From positions 149,634-213,633 of the forward strand of contig CAZGMK010000002.1 of assembly GCA_964526835.1 (NCBI GenBank): 64,000 bases of DNA, in the 5' to 3' direction. Origin of the DNA: DAOSXA01 sp964526835 (GTDB lineage: Bacteria > Zixibacteria > MSB-5A5 > GN15 > FEB-12). The notes under the pieces are model-generated. The model was not told the DNA's origin. It made no database searches and was given only the letters and a program-made list of their open reading frames with translations. Below, in pieces: positions 20,801-30,187 of the stretch (positions within the stretch are counted from its first letter, which is position 1; every line of letters begins with the position of its first letter). The position numbers were made by a program, and so were the translations under genes.

Positions 20801-23385
20801 CCACAAGGATCGGTGGCGCGGTAGGCAACAGTGACCGTCTCGGGACCGGCCGGCGTGTATTGCCACTGGCCGTCCGAAATCGTTCCGGGGCCACTGACCA
20901 GTTCGATTATCAGGTCGTCGCCTTCGGGGTCGATGGCGCCAATGGGGATACTCACTTCCTCCGGTGTGCACAGGTATACGGTGTCGTCTTCAGGGGCCTC
21001 GCAGACCGGCGGCAGATTAGTCTGCACATCAATCCACGTGTCGCACGTGGACTGATTGCCGCAATCATCGATCGCAGAAAGGGTGATATCGTTGCGACCC
21101 TCAATCGGTGTAAAGCAGATGCTGCCCGCGAAATCGGAGCCGTCCTCGGCCTCGAATATGTCGAAGCTGGCACCATTGACGGTTGCCGTCACATTGAGAT
21201 ACCGGCCGTCGTCAATGGCCGCAAAGCCTTCCAGGCAAATCTCGGACAGGTCGCAGACGGTCATGGCCTGGCCCGGCTCGGGACAAGTCATCTCCGGCGG
21301 TTGATCGAGATGGATCGTAACCGTGAATTCGGACTGGCAGTAATTGCCACAGTCATTGAGGCATCGAATTGTTACCGTGAAGCTCTCAGAGCCGCTCGGC
21401 GTATAGGTCCACATCCCGTCCATGATTTCACCGGGACCGTCGAAGACAAAGCACGTCGCCGTCGGATCGTTAGTCAGAACCGGGATTTCGATCGTCTGGA
21501 GGTTGCATAGTTCGATCGTTATATCATTGCCTTCGGGCAGTTCGCAGGTGGGAGTCTCGTTTATGTGGGCGATGATCACCGACGTATCGCTGTCAGTGTC
21601 TCCGCACTCGTCGACAGCCGTGACGATTACGACATATTCACCGCTCTCGACAACTTCGACACAGACTTCGCCAGTGGACGGGTCATAGACGCCGCCCTCG
21701 GCGAACACTTCGGCCAGATTGCCGTCGGGATCTCCCACGCCCGCCGGCAGGCAGACAGTGGCAGGCTCGCAGGCCCACAGGGTGTCGTCGGGAGGAAGAA
21801 CCACCTGGGGATCACGGTTGCATTCGACCCGTACCTGGAATGAGCAATCGTAGGTACCGCAATCGGTGGTAACGGTGATCCCGATCGTATTGGTCTGTGT
21901 ACAGGCGGCGAAGAAACACACTGTCTGGTCATCGTCATTCCAGGAAGCGTTCAATCCGCTTACCGACACACCAGCGCCGGCGGGTATCCCTTCAATGGGG
22001 AAACAGAAGGTATCGACGTCGCAGGCAAAAACAGTTGTATCACCGGGGCAAACGATATCGAGATCCTGTTCGGTCGTGACCATGACCTCAACTATATCAG
22101 AGGCACTCTCGCCGCACTCGTCGACAGCGGTGATCTCAATCTCATAGGTTCCCTGGGTATAGGGAGTGAAACAGACCTGCCCGTCGGCGTAAACGCCGTG
22201 GGTCGTAGTGATTTCGGACAGATTACCGTCGATATCATCGACCTCCACAGATATGCAAATCTCGGAGGGAGCGCACAGGTGCAGAGTAGTATCCGGACCG
22301 GCAGCCACTGTCGGGGCCGTATTCATGGTCACCTCGAAAGCGGCCGTGCAGGTATCGCTGCGCCCCAGTATATCGGTGGCGGTGATCTGAATGTCGTAAT
22401 GGCCGCCTTCGGTCGGGGTCATACACAGTTCGCCGGTCGCCGGATCGATAGTGGCCACCGGGGTTTCTTCGATCGAAAAGACCAGGTCGCCCGCGCCGCT
22501 CTCTATTATGGTCGTGGTATAGCAGTAAGTCTGTTCTGCGCAGGCAAAGAGGTCTTCGCTGACACAGGAGATTTCCGGCGGCAGCGGAATGGCTTGTATA
22601 TGAACGCAGTCGATCGCGGCCAGGATCGCTACTCGGCCGTCAGGATCGCAGGCCGAATTAGCCGGGTCGTCCGGACCCGGTTGGTCCTCACCCTCATACT
22701 TGACGCCAATGGTGTAGTAGTTCTCATCGGCCAGGGTGAGACTCACCGAGGCGTAGCCGTCGCCGTCGGTAGTGGCGGTGGCCAGGGGGATGTCGTCAGG
22801 GTTGACGCCGCAGGCATCGAGATGAGCGTAGAATTTCACCTGGCGGCCAGGCATTGGCGCGAAGTTGCCGTCACAGCAATTTTGCTCCAGCAGGATCGTC
22901 ACATCGAAGGGCTCACCGACCACAATGCTGTCGGGCGCCTCGACGATCGTGATCCGGGAACCAACTTCGGTTGACGTCGCCGAACCCATGACGCCGGATT
23001 CCGTGCCCGTGGCGGTAACCACAATCGGCTGGCCTGCCTGGGCCTCACTCGCCACCTCCCAGGTCGTGCTGAAGCTGCCCGTGGCGTCGGTGTAGACGGT
23101 CCAGGAAGCGTACTGATCGGCGGGTGAGGCTGACTCATCGAGACGCCGCAGATCCATGGACACCTGCTCAAAGGCGTCATAGCCTCCACCAACGATCACT
23201 ACAGACTCACCGACATCCTTGCTATCAGCACGCACCGTCAGATTCCCGGTGCGTACCGTCGGATCTGTCGATCCGGGGTTGTCCGCTGTCGAGAGCGGAC
23301 CGGTACCGTCATCGGCCGTCACCGGCGCGGCCATAAAGGCTACCAGGACGGCCAGGAGACAGAAAACATACCACGACCGTTTCAT
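14833..23385 (-). CDS. giant secreted repeat protein with cohesin, dockerin and type IX sorting domain
   Basis: A 2,850-residue protein from ATG 23385, preceded by GGAGG; a longer in-frame opening lacks a signal sequence at its start. A signal peptide (about 1-24) is followed by Ig-like domains (about 30-270) and then about 24 tandem beta-sandwich repeats of 80-95 residues (about 272-2350). Repeats typically show LCEP-x-x-xC, DPDGN, VCF and DxCG motifs, suggesting paired disulfides and cadherin-like Ca sites. A cohesin-like domain (about 2353-2495) is followed by a dockerin pair (about 2565-2632; DVNLNG and DVNADG calcium loops). A sorting domain (about 2760-2850) contains QNYPNPFNP. I infer export through Sec, passage across the outer membrane by type IX secretion, and a surface or matrix role. 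The binding partner is unknown. Confidence 0.9.
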   Translation of the reverse strand: MKRSWYVFCLLAVLVAFMAAPVTADDGTGPLSTADNPGSTDPTVRTGNLTVRADSKDVGESVVIVGGGYDAFEQVSMDLRRLDESASPADQYASWTVYTDATGSFSTTWEVASEAQAGQPIVVTATGTESGVMGSATSTEVGSRITIVEAPDSIVVGEPFDVTILLEQNCCDGNFAPMPGRQVKFYAHLDACGVNPDDIPLATATTDGDGYASVSLTLADENYYTIGVKYEGEDQPGPDDPANSACDPDGRVAILAAIDCVHIQAIPLPPEISCVSEDLFACAEQTYCYTTTIIESGAGDLVFSIEETPVATIDPATGELCMTPTEGGHYDIQITATDILGRSDTCTAAFEVTMNTAPTVAAGPDTTLHLCAPSEICISVEVDDIDGNLSEITTTHGVYADGQVCFTPYTQGTYEIEITAVDECGESASDIVEVMVTTEQDLDIVCPGDTTVFACDVDTFCFPIEGIPAGAGVSVSGLNASWNDDDQTVCFFAACTQTNTIGITVTTDCGTYDCSFQVRVECNRDPQVVLPPDDTLWACEPATVCLPAGVGDPDGNLAEVFAEGGVYDPSTGEVCVEVVESGEYVVIVTAVDECGDTDSDTSVIIAHINETPTCELPEGNDITIELCNLQTIEIPVLTNDPTATCFVFDGPGEIMDGMWTYTPSGSESFTVTIRCLNDCGNYCQSEFTVTIHLDQPPEMTCPEPGQAMTVCDLSEICLEGFAAIDDGRYLNVTATVNGASFDIFEAEDGSDFAGSICFTPIEGRNDITLSAIDDCGNQSTCDTWIDVQTNLPPVCEAPEDDTVYLCTPEEVSIPIGAIDPEGDDLIIELVSGPGTISDGQWQYTPAGPETVTVAYRATDPCGETCENTFEITFDVNTPPVAECPANTEMSLCDLSEPVCIEGFGATDIDDNLVSVTVNGQPLTDGTACFDPVEGSNTLTLIATDDCGLADTCVTIVDVSLNSAPVCSGPGDTTIVLCRPETVCLPVEVSDPDGNFKNWEITYGGGEIVDGQWCYTPEASRVEQVTVRAYDSCWAYCEFSFTVTFEINSMPEITDRHTSASLCEPGLLREVSVLAYDADEDPLTYELLSGEGSIGADGLISYTPMSAGVYTFQVAAYDTCGGDTGFVYDTIAFNDPPELIVYDSTISLCDVEEICFPVVATDPDNEPVDVYQQGGPGSFSQLTDTSGQTCFMPDDVDSATYVFTYCAVDECGYAKGGVERPSCPPCEPDTIRITVLINRPPAIDCPEAQTFAICEPAEFCIPISATDPDEGDVLTYEVLSSNAEYSEGQVCFWADGSDQFDIVVAVSDVCGHADTCTIPVTVEGNHAPTLELADDFSIELCEPGEVCFSAVAEDVDGDLEDVIAGFGTYDGSNDEVCFWADTAGVYSISITATDTCGATAHADINVTVGFVAPPVVTVNDLSTALCEAEPICVPVAIEGAYTSVTTSLGAWDGENSRVCFTPEAAGTYELIVEASNQCGSDLDTAMIEVDLNEPPTISEMADTTIFLCAPTEICLPVSIDDPNGNIESITVSHGGVYEEGQVCFTPYSGGVYELTISVTDSCGLTVSATATITVDTEQDLEIVCPNDTTIFACVLDTFCLPIDGVPEGSLVRVQGLNTWWDDTTQSVCFFADCGLTNNISLSIETVCGAVTCQFTVIVECNHPPQVVLPPDVSIDLCEGEDLCFPVGISDPDDNLMDVWVESTDPAYAYYDEETGKVCFWGEVSGLYEIIVYAMDSCGLVDSDTMSVDLWVNLPPRIDYCLDTTIVTCDPTDVCLPVGVWDPDGDETIAQVITSLGSYSLETGEVCFQADTNGTYCIEVIAIDTCGAADTAVACVPVQIEDYVYIDCPSDVMETMPLCEPDTVCVPVDIVGENYTVTTNYGYYEDGQLCFFADTSAIFAIELYVQGPCNSDTCEVLVSVNISPSDLISCPDDQTVVLCEPDTLCLDYDISPHVTGVSVSDPAWLGEGQVCIPILQSGEIEVTMVATSECGDDTCSFTITSEFNTPPVVGLGDDTTLVVCEPEQICLPFTVNDAEDNIVDVVASEGASIVDSTVCFTPPDFGAFAIVVTAIDVCGEADSDTLNVTLEPGGTPFIVCPQSTQFFSLCEPDTVCVVVPISPFNATVTVEPEGVYKWGAGEVCIRADTTGTYTVTVIAEAACGVDTCAFDIDVSMGVTPEISCPGQIDTLLCFEEPQSICYPVSISGAGADISVSPIGSYSDGQICLPIDTAGHYEVEIAAELSCGADTCVTVINVTADAEPQLFLPTADLVFERCPGDSDIICIDGIYADDFEGIESLMQTCGPGTFTLETNDSGVLCLPADIDFGLHEFCFETYDGCHTVSGSFIVEIIEEEDCGVCMYVRLDAGECIPVGVRKKVDLIMETDMYLGGFDILLSFDASVLGFVGATIAGTEIDGWEYFEYRLNQAGCGPNCPSGVVRFVGIADINNGAQHPPPESRNPNGVVVEMEFQVVNDQNIGDQFLPLRFVNYDCGDNAVSDTTGTELYVDLRIYGPEGYLLWDETDDVNFPESSRPYGMGTPDECFGGGKVDPIRCIEFYNDGICILHPDSIDARGDVNLNGVAYEIADAVVFSNYFIYGLGVFTVNLAGQIAATDVNADGSTLTVADLVLLIRVIVGDAVPVPKVTPHEQALVVEAADQGPTLAVSAESSHDIGAALLVFDMSGDVSINGLRLAGDAAGMELLWGIQDGQLRALVWDLGTEHMFAGRNNLIEVDYEGGQLNLVEAQAADYQGRPYNCVFKGGSTVPDEFSLGQNYPNPFNPTTTIEFALPNAGEWHLSIFNIQGNLVNQFNGKASAGTHQVIWDGCSSSGASVASGVYFYRLDADDFSATKKMVLLK
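16330..22575 (-). repeat. about 24 tandem protein-coding repeats, including a duplicated three-repeat block
   Basis: Periodic units of roughly 250-280 bases encode the cysteine-containing beta repeats of the giant protein. Repeats 2-4 (about 21545-22300) and repeats 15-17 (about 18125-18897) match each other better than their neighbours. Both blocks share a TEQDL(D/E)IVCP linker and a DTFC(F/L)PI(E/D)G motif. This points to an old segmental duplication inside the gene. DNA identity between units is diverged, so recombination is not obviously ongoing. Confidence 0.8.
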
Positions 23386-23594
23386 TATATCCTCCAGGAG
23401 ATTTGGTCTGTCGGGCGGGACGCTAAAGCCGCCATTCGGATTCCCTCGCTCTTGCCCCACTGAGCCGTGGGCTTATGCAGTACGGGGCCGGAGCCCCCAT
23501 TGAGGCGCAATTCGCGCGTCTTAGTCGCATCACAATATGCTATCGAGTCGTCGTTAACGTCTGCAGTAAAATGACTGTATCGTACGAGCACCAT

Positions 23595-23622
23595 AATATA
23601 GCGGCTTTGCCTTTGATGTCAA
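23595..23622 (-). promoter_or_regulatory. strong sigma-70-type promoter for the giant secreted protein
   Basis: On the minus strand TTGACA (exact consensus) and TATATT are 16 bases apart. An alternative TATTAT -10 would give an 18-base spacer. The expected start near 23588 leaves a leader of about 200 bases before the ATG at 23385. No gene was found in that leader. Confidence 0.6.
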
Positions 23623-23840
23623 CACACTTCAACTCACTCACGGACTGCTGCAATATCCGGGCCAAATTCGTAATCTGTTATTCTGCTGTGAGTTACAATC
23701 ACTGAGGGCTCCCCGGCGCACAGGTCTGCCCAAATTGTGAAGCCGGGGTAACAGATTATGACTGTTTCTTTTCAGCACAAGCTCATGGGGATTCGTCTGT
23801 GACAAGGCAAGCACATCTGACGGACGACGCAGATTCTGAG
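23623..23840. other. intergenic region with nested inverted repeats
   Basis: The 507 bases between the giant gene and the next gene hold no credible ORF. TAATCTGTTA (23671-23680) pairs with TAACAGATTA (23749-23758), and just inside it CCCCGGC (23711-23717) pairs with GCCGGGG (23742-23748). The arrangement could be a regulatory RNA structure or an operator between the divergent promoters. Nothing more can be supported. Confidence 0.35.
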
Positions 23841-23869
23841 TTGTCGGGTCGGCCTGAGACGGCTATATT
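23841..23869 (+). promoter_or_regulatory. candidate promoter of the broken sorting-domain gene
   Basis: TTGTCG and TATATT are spaced by 17 bases, about 24 bases before the ATG at 23893. The promoter looks intact although the gene is broken, so the lesions may be recent. Confidence 0.45.
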
Positions 23870-23892
23870 GAAAGCAGAGGGAGTTTGTCAAT

Positions 23893-25457
23893 ATGGGTCC
23901 TGCATCGGTTCTGGTGTCGCTTTTCTTTGTGGCCGTCGGTGCCCTCGGCCATGAGCCGCCTGTTGGGAAGCAGCCGTCCGACCCGGCGAGCACTGGAATT
24001 CATGACGACTCTGTGCGGTATCCGGTCGCCGAGGCGACTCACCGAACCTCGCAGATAGAGGCCAGCGTCTCCTGCTCCGGTGGAATGGGCCTGTACAACG
24101 GCAGCAGCCCTTACTTTGTCTTTCCGGCCGGCAGCAAGATGTCATACCTGTTCAGCGCCGATATCTGGGTTGGAGGCATTGTCGAGCAGGACACGGCTGT
24201 CTCGACATCGCTCTGGTACCAGTTCTACTGCCGTGAAGGGAGCCCTATTCTGACGTCGGGCCAAGAGCTCTTTCCTCCCAGCTCACAGCGAGACTATGTT
24301 CGCCACCTGCGGCCGATCGCTTCATGCGCGGCCGGCACGGCCTTCCGGACCGAGGCAGTCGATACTTTCGCGGCCGAACACGGGCTTCGAAATTTCGACA
24401 CCGGCACAACAGTTACCCCCCACCGGCCCATGGGGATTCGGTCGAGGCCTTCTATGGTCGAGTGTTGGATGGAATCGACTACGAGCTTTATTCCTTCGTA
24501 GATTCGCTTCGGGAGAGTGTCATTCGCTGGGAAGACCTCGCCCGTTTCGAGACGGTGCTCATCGAAGACGGCGCCGGAGGGCAAATACTTTTGAACGCCG
24601 GCTCCCACTCCCGTCTGTTGTCGTTTCTTGTCGATGCCGGCCGCCATGTAATCTACTTCAGTTTCCCGCCCGGCGCGGAACACATCGACTTCACGCGGGA
24701 TGTGTCGACGATTGAATACACCGCGATGTCGCCGGAGCATCGCTACCTCGGATTGGACAGCTCAATTTGCCGGGGCTTGAGGAGCTGGTATTCCGGTGAT
24801 CACGTCAAGGACACGCTGGCCGGCTTCGTCAGAGCCGAGCCTGCAGATGGGTGGCCCCTTGTCGAGTACGCAGGCGCCCGCGGCAGGGTGAGCGACATCT
24901 TCGCACACTTCTTCGATCCCGATTCGTGCCTGCCGTGCACTCCTGCCTTCTTTCCTGATGAGCGGGCCCGAGCAATCTACACCTACGGCTCGGCCTGGCC
25001 GGAGTGCTCTCACCTGCACGGTTTGACCTGCGGCGTCGAGATGATCCACCTCCAGGGCCGGGCGCACGCATTCTCGTTTCACCTGCGGGGCATCAGAGAA
25101 CGGCAGGCCCGGCGATTAGTCGAGAAACTCCTGGATCAGCCTTCTTCACATCCTTCTGCAACGCCGATGCCGAAGGATTTCGACGTTCAGTAGAACTACC
25201 CCAATCCATTCAACTCCGGGACTACCATCACATTCACACTGGCATCCTGGAGCCCGGTAACCCTGGATATCTATAACGTTCTGGGACGGCGAGTAAGAAC
25301 TCTGCTCGCTGGCGAGGTCCTGCCGACCGGTATCTCGCACACGATCAATTGGGACGGTACGGACAGCAGAGGTCAGACGGTGTCGACGGGTGTCTACTTC
25401 TATCGCCTGCAGACCAACGATCGGGTCGAGACGAAGAAGATGATGCTGGTACGGTAG
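23893..25457 (+). pseudogene. broken secreted protein with type IX-type sorting domain
   Basis: Two coding frames and a sorting domain belong together but are separated by two lesions. The first frame has a signal peptide (VLVSLFFVAVGALG) and runs to about 24420. Coding then continues one frame away (HGDSVEAFYGRVLDG and onward), with the switch at a run of six C at 24416-24421, consistent with loss of one base. The second frame ends in TAG at 25191-25193. In the same frame NYPNPFNSGTTITFTL and a complete sorting domain follow to a stop at 25455-25457. The TAG sits exactly where these domains have Gln, so CAG-to-TAG is likely. The middle region, about 400 residues, is not recognised. Sequencing error or slippage at the C run remains possible. 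Confidence 0.75.
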
Positions 25458-25480
25458 ACCGCCGGACGGCCCGGATGAAT

Positions 25481-25509
25481 TGTCCCGCCGCCCGGATGGT
25501 GGCGGGACA
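25481..25509. terminator. hairpin between convergent genes
   Basis: TGTCCCGCC (25481-25489) pairs with GGCGGGACA (25501-25509). It sits between the end of the sorting-domain pseudogene and the end of the SPFH gene. There is no clear T-tract, so the terminator function is inferred from position. Confidence 0.45.
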
Positions 25510-25526
25510 CCGATTGCGTTCGGGAG

Positions 25527-26339
25527 CTATTTCTCCCCGCTCAGGATGATCGGCAGACTGCCGGCGTCATTACCCACAACGACAATCTTGGTATTGGGAG
25601 ACTCGGCGATCTTCATCGTTGCTTCAATGCCTTTCCATTTAAGCAGAGAGGAAGTGATGCCTGCGCTCACAATCTGCTGGAAATCGGAGATTCCTTTCGC
25701 CTCGATCCGCTTGCGCTCGGCCTCGAGTCTCTCCTTCTCGATGGTGAACTGCATTCGCTGCGCTTCCTGATCGGCGGTCAGTTTGAAGTTGATTGCCTGC
25801 GAAATCTCGGGTGGGATCTTCACATCGCGAATCAGCACCTTCTCCACCCGGATGAACTTATCCTTCATGGCCTCACGGAGCTCTCCCTCGATGGAGTCAT
25901 TGACCTCTTCGCGTTTTGTCGAGTAGATCTCTTCCGGCTTATACCGCCCGGCGACGGCCCTCGCAATCCCGCGTATCGATGGCGCAATCGCGACGTTATA
26001 ATAGTTCGGACCGATCTTGACTTGCAGCGAATCCAGTCTGTCCGCTATGGGTCGATAGAGTATCGAAACCTCCAGACCAATCGTGGCCCCATCGGACGAC
26101 AATACGGTCAGGTCTTCTTTCTTCTCATGAAGCTGGACCTGGTAAACGAACATGTTATTCCAGGGCAGATGCCAGGAGAATCCCTCCGGATAGACCTTTC
26201 CCATCTCGGTGCCATCGCCGAATTTGTAGTAGAAGACACCTCGGTGACCCGAGGGAATCTGGGTGCCGCATCCGGCCATCCCGGAGATAAAAGCCGCCAG
26301 GATCAGCAGCGGCAGCAGCTTCGCAATCTGGGTACGCAT
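25527..26339 (-). CDS. prohibitin/SPFH-domain protein with lipoprotein-like signal
   Basis: A 270-residue protein with a prohibitin-type SPFH domain (about 30-205; HRGVFYYKFGDG at its start, KIPPEISQAI near its end). An Ala/Glu-rich coiled coil follows (about 195-225) and then a C-terminal segment. Prohibitin-like proteins form large membrane rings that modulate proteases or membrane order. The N-terminus is unusual: the hydrophobic stretch ends in GMAGC, which fits a lipobox, so the protein may be lipid-anchored and periplasmic rather than a normal transmembrane SPFH protein. The start follows AAGGAGG. It has its own promoter and appears to be monocistronic. Confidence 0.85.
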   Translation of the reverse strand: MRTQIAKLLPLLILAAFISGMAGCGTQIPSGHRGVFYYKFGDGTEMGKVYPEGFSWHLPWNNMFVYQVQLHEKKEDLTVLSSDGATIGLEVSILYRPIADRLDSLQVKIGPNYYNVAIAPSIRGIARAVAGRYKPEEIYSTKREEVNDSIEGELREAMKDKFIRVEKVLIRDVKIPPEISQAINFKLTADQEAQRMQFTIEKERLEAERKRIEAKGISDFQQIVSAGITSSLLKWKGIEATMKIAESPNTKIVVVGNDAGSLPIILSGEK

Positions 26340-26407
26340 GAAACCTCCTTGTCACGATATTCAGTGTAGCGCGGTTTATATCACTTTCACGGGCTTTGCA
26401 TTATCGT

Positions 26408-26437
26408 ACAATACCACGAAAAGGGTCTGCAATTCAA
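26408..26437 (-). promoter_or_regulatory. candidate promoter of the SPFH gene
   Basis: On the minus strand TTGAAT and TATTGT are 18 bases apart, about 70 bases upstream of the SPFH start codon. Confidence 0.4.
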
Positions 26438-26499
26438 CAACTAATCGAGAAATCGAACTGTGGTTCTATGACGGTTGCACAGAGGGGAAATCGGGTGAA

Positions 26500-27465
26500 T
26501 CAGCGGAAGTAGCGGTATGGGGCAACCCACACGGATCCGTAGCGATCGGGGGAGCGCCGCTCCTGAAACAGTATCAGGTGATAATGATCGCCCGAGGCAA
26601 TCGGAACGACGAGGGTGTCGCGATAGGTGGCGGGCGTAGGATGACTCATACAGTCGACTTCCCAGCCGCCATCCGTTCTGCTCGTCATGAGCGTGTAGAC
26701 CGTCCCGGTCTCATTGGCTCCGTCCCAGTTCTCTCCCCGGATGATCAATGTGTCACCCGGATCCGGGCGGGCGATCTCGGCCAGGTCGATGTATTCGAAC
26801 TCGGTCCTGTGAGCGATGGTCTCAGTGATGACAACACTGTCGCCATAGCCGCCCAGACTGTCAAGTATCTTCCTCTGATAGTAGGTAAGATAGCGATAGT
26901 GGTCATGGTCCAGCCCATCGACTCGGAACGACAACCCATCGCCGCTTCGGGCAACCATAGTTCCGGCCCTCGGGATGCCACCATGGAACCCGTGCAGCAC
27001 CCACCCTGAGAAAGCCTGTCTATGAGGGCTTCCCAATTGCAGAAAGAAACCGACTCGGGTCAGCGCCCGCCATTCGAAAGTGGTATCCACTGTCTCTGGT
27101 GTAGTGCGCTCGGTCCTGATGAGGAATTCATCAATAACGATAACTTCGGCGTGCGGCGCCGGTCCCTGGATGTCTATGAAATCGCCGTCGGCCTCGCCCT
27201 CGATGTAGATACTGCGGATAGTGGAGTCGACGAAATCCCGGTATACGCCGATGCTGTCGTTTGGCTTGGTGTAGGGATTGGCGGGAAACAGACTGTCGGT
27301 TCTGAAAAGTTCCTTCGCTCGCGGCTCCTGATGAATATACGCTCGCAACTCGGCGTTGTCGTCGAAGTCGTAAACATCGCGCTTGACATCGCACCCCATC
27401 CCGATCAGGCACAGGAGACTGATCATCACGACGGTCGGAACTGAAAGCCTGGCTGGTCTGCTCAT
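26500..27465 (-). CDS. uncharacterised lipoprotein
   Basis: A 321-residue protein. The N-terminal hydrophobic segment ends in LIGMGC, a lipobox-like site with Cys25, so it is probably lipidated and held in the outer or inner membrane facing the periplasm. The mature part is acidic and beta-rich in appearance, with no motif I recognise. The start follows a GAGGATGG site. It lies 30 bases downstream of the uvrB stop on the same strand and may be co-transcribed with it, but nothing links the two functions. Confidence 0.8.
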   Translation of the reverse strand: MSRPARLSVPTVVMISLLCLIGMGCDVKRDVYDFDDNAELRAYIHQEPRAKELFRTDSLFPANPYTKPNDSIGVYRDFVDSTIRSIYIEGEADGDFIDIQGPAPHAEVIVIDEFLIRTERTTPETVDTTFEWRALTRVGFFLQLGSPHRQAFSGWVLHGFHGGIPRAGTMVARSGDGLSFRVDGLDHDHYRYLTYYQRKILDSLGGYGDSVVITETIAHRTEFEYIDLAEIARPDPGDTLIIRGENWDGANETGTVYTLMTSRTDGGWEVDCMSHPTPATYRDTLVVPIASGDHYHLILFQERRSPDRYGSVWVAPYRYFR

Positions 27466-27495
27466 GTTTCCATCCTCAAAACAATATACGCCGTT

Positions 27496-29556
<2,061 letters not shown>

Positions 29557-29847
29557 CGCCTTATAAACGAATGAGGCTGTAATATATCCAATGATCCGGC
29601 TGATTCAACCACAATCGCGGCGTGGCTGCAATCGGTGTGAGACTGGCCGGGACGCTTTAGCTTCCTGGCCGGCAGGCGCCGGCCCGCGGGAACCCTCCTG
29701 CATCTGGTTGGTGTAAGGTTGCAATTGCCTGGCCGGTGGAAGCCCTGCGGCTCCCGTGAGAATTGCCTTGACTATTGTCGGGCAGGAGTTACTTTACTGG
29801 GCTTAAGCCCAAGCTGGTTAACGAGTTTTGTAAGCTGGAGAAAACCT
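29557..29847 (+). promoter_or_regulatory. GC-rich structured leader upstream of rplU
   Basis: The 291 bases between uvrB and rplU contain no gene. Two related blocks (CCTGGCCGG followed by a GC-rich stem and a CCCG-GGAA/CTCCCGTGAG end) lie at about 29660-29700 and 29728-29765. The second is bracketed by GCAATT and AATTGC. The self-complementary GGGCTTAAGCCC follows at about 29799-29810. Ribosomal protein genes are often autoregulated through such leaders. Whether this is an L21 control element is inference. Confidence 0.35.
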
Positions 29848-30168
29848 ATGTACGCCGTGTTTCAACTGTCCGGATTCCAATATACGGTTTCCGAAGGCGA
29901 TGTGATTCGCGTCCCTAGACAAGCCGCCGAAAAGGGCGGGGCGCTGGATATATCTGAGGTCCTGTTGGTTAAGGACGGCGAGAGTGCGCTTGTCGGCCGA
30001 CCGTTCGTCGATGATGCCAGGATAGAGGCCGAAGTGCTGGGTGAGGGTAAGGACGACAAAGTTCTGATCTATAAGTATAAGCGCCGCACCAAATACCGTC
30101 GGCGACAGGGTCATCGTCAGGATTACACCGAGCTGAAGATTAACCGGATCGTCGTGCCGCAGGTCTAA
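29848..30168 (+). CDS. rplU: 50S ribosomal protein L21
   Basis: A 106-residue protein of normal length starting MYAVFQLSGFQY. The C-terminal YKYKRRTKYRRRQGHRQ rRNA-binding motif is typical. The ATG at 29848 follows GGAG; an in-frame opening 43 codons upstream would not match the family. Unusually, the expected partner rpmA (L27) does not follow; bamA begins 20 bases after the stop and no rpmA is present in the window. Confidence 0.97.
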   Translation: MYAVFQLSGFQYTVSEGDVIRVPRQAAEKGGALDISEVLLVKDGESALVGRPFVDDARIEAEVLGEGKDDKVLIYKYKRRTKYRRRQGHRQDYTELKINRIVVPQV

Positions 30169-30187
30169 CCACTAACCGGAGGATCAG

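Noticed and set aside
16381..21510. Long plus-strand open frames (430-460 codons) opposite the giant secreted-protein gene
   Set aside because: They are antisense to a clearly coding, repeat-rich gene; their products lack motifs and mirror the codon pattern of the repeats.
14833..23385. Regular repeats suggestive of a CRISPR or satellite array
   Set aside because: The period is about 250-280 bases, diverged at the DNA level and fully explained by protein repeats in one open frame.
24324..25193. An independent 289-codon gene starting at 24324
   Set aside because: Its first 30 codons look like an out-of-frame shadow of the preceding frame; the coherent reading is one gene interrupted at the C run.
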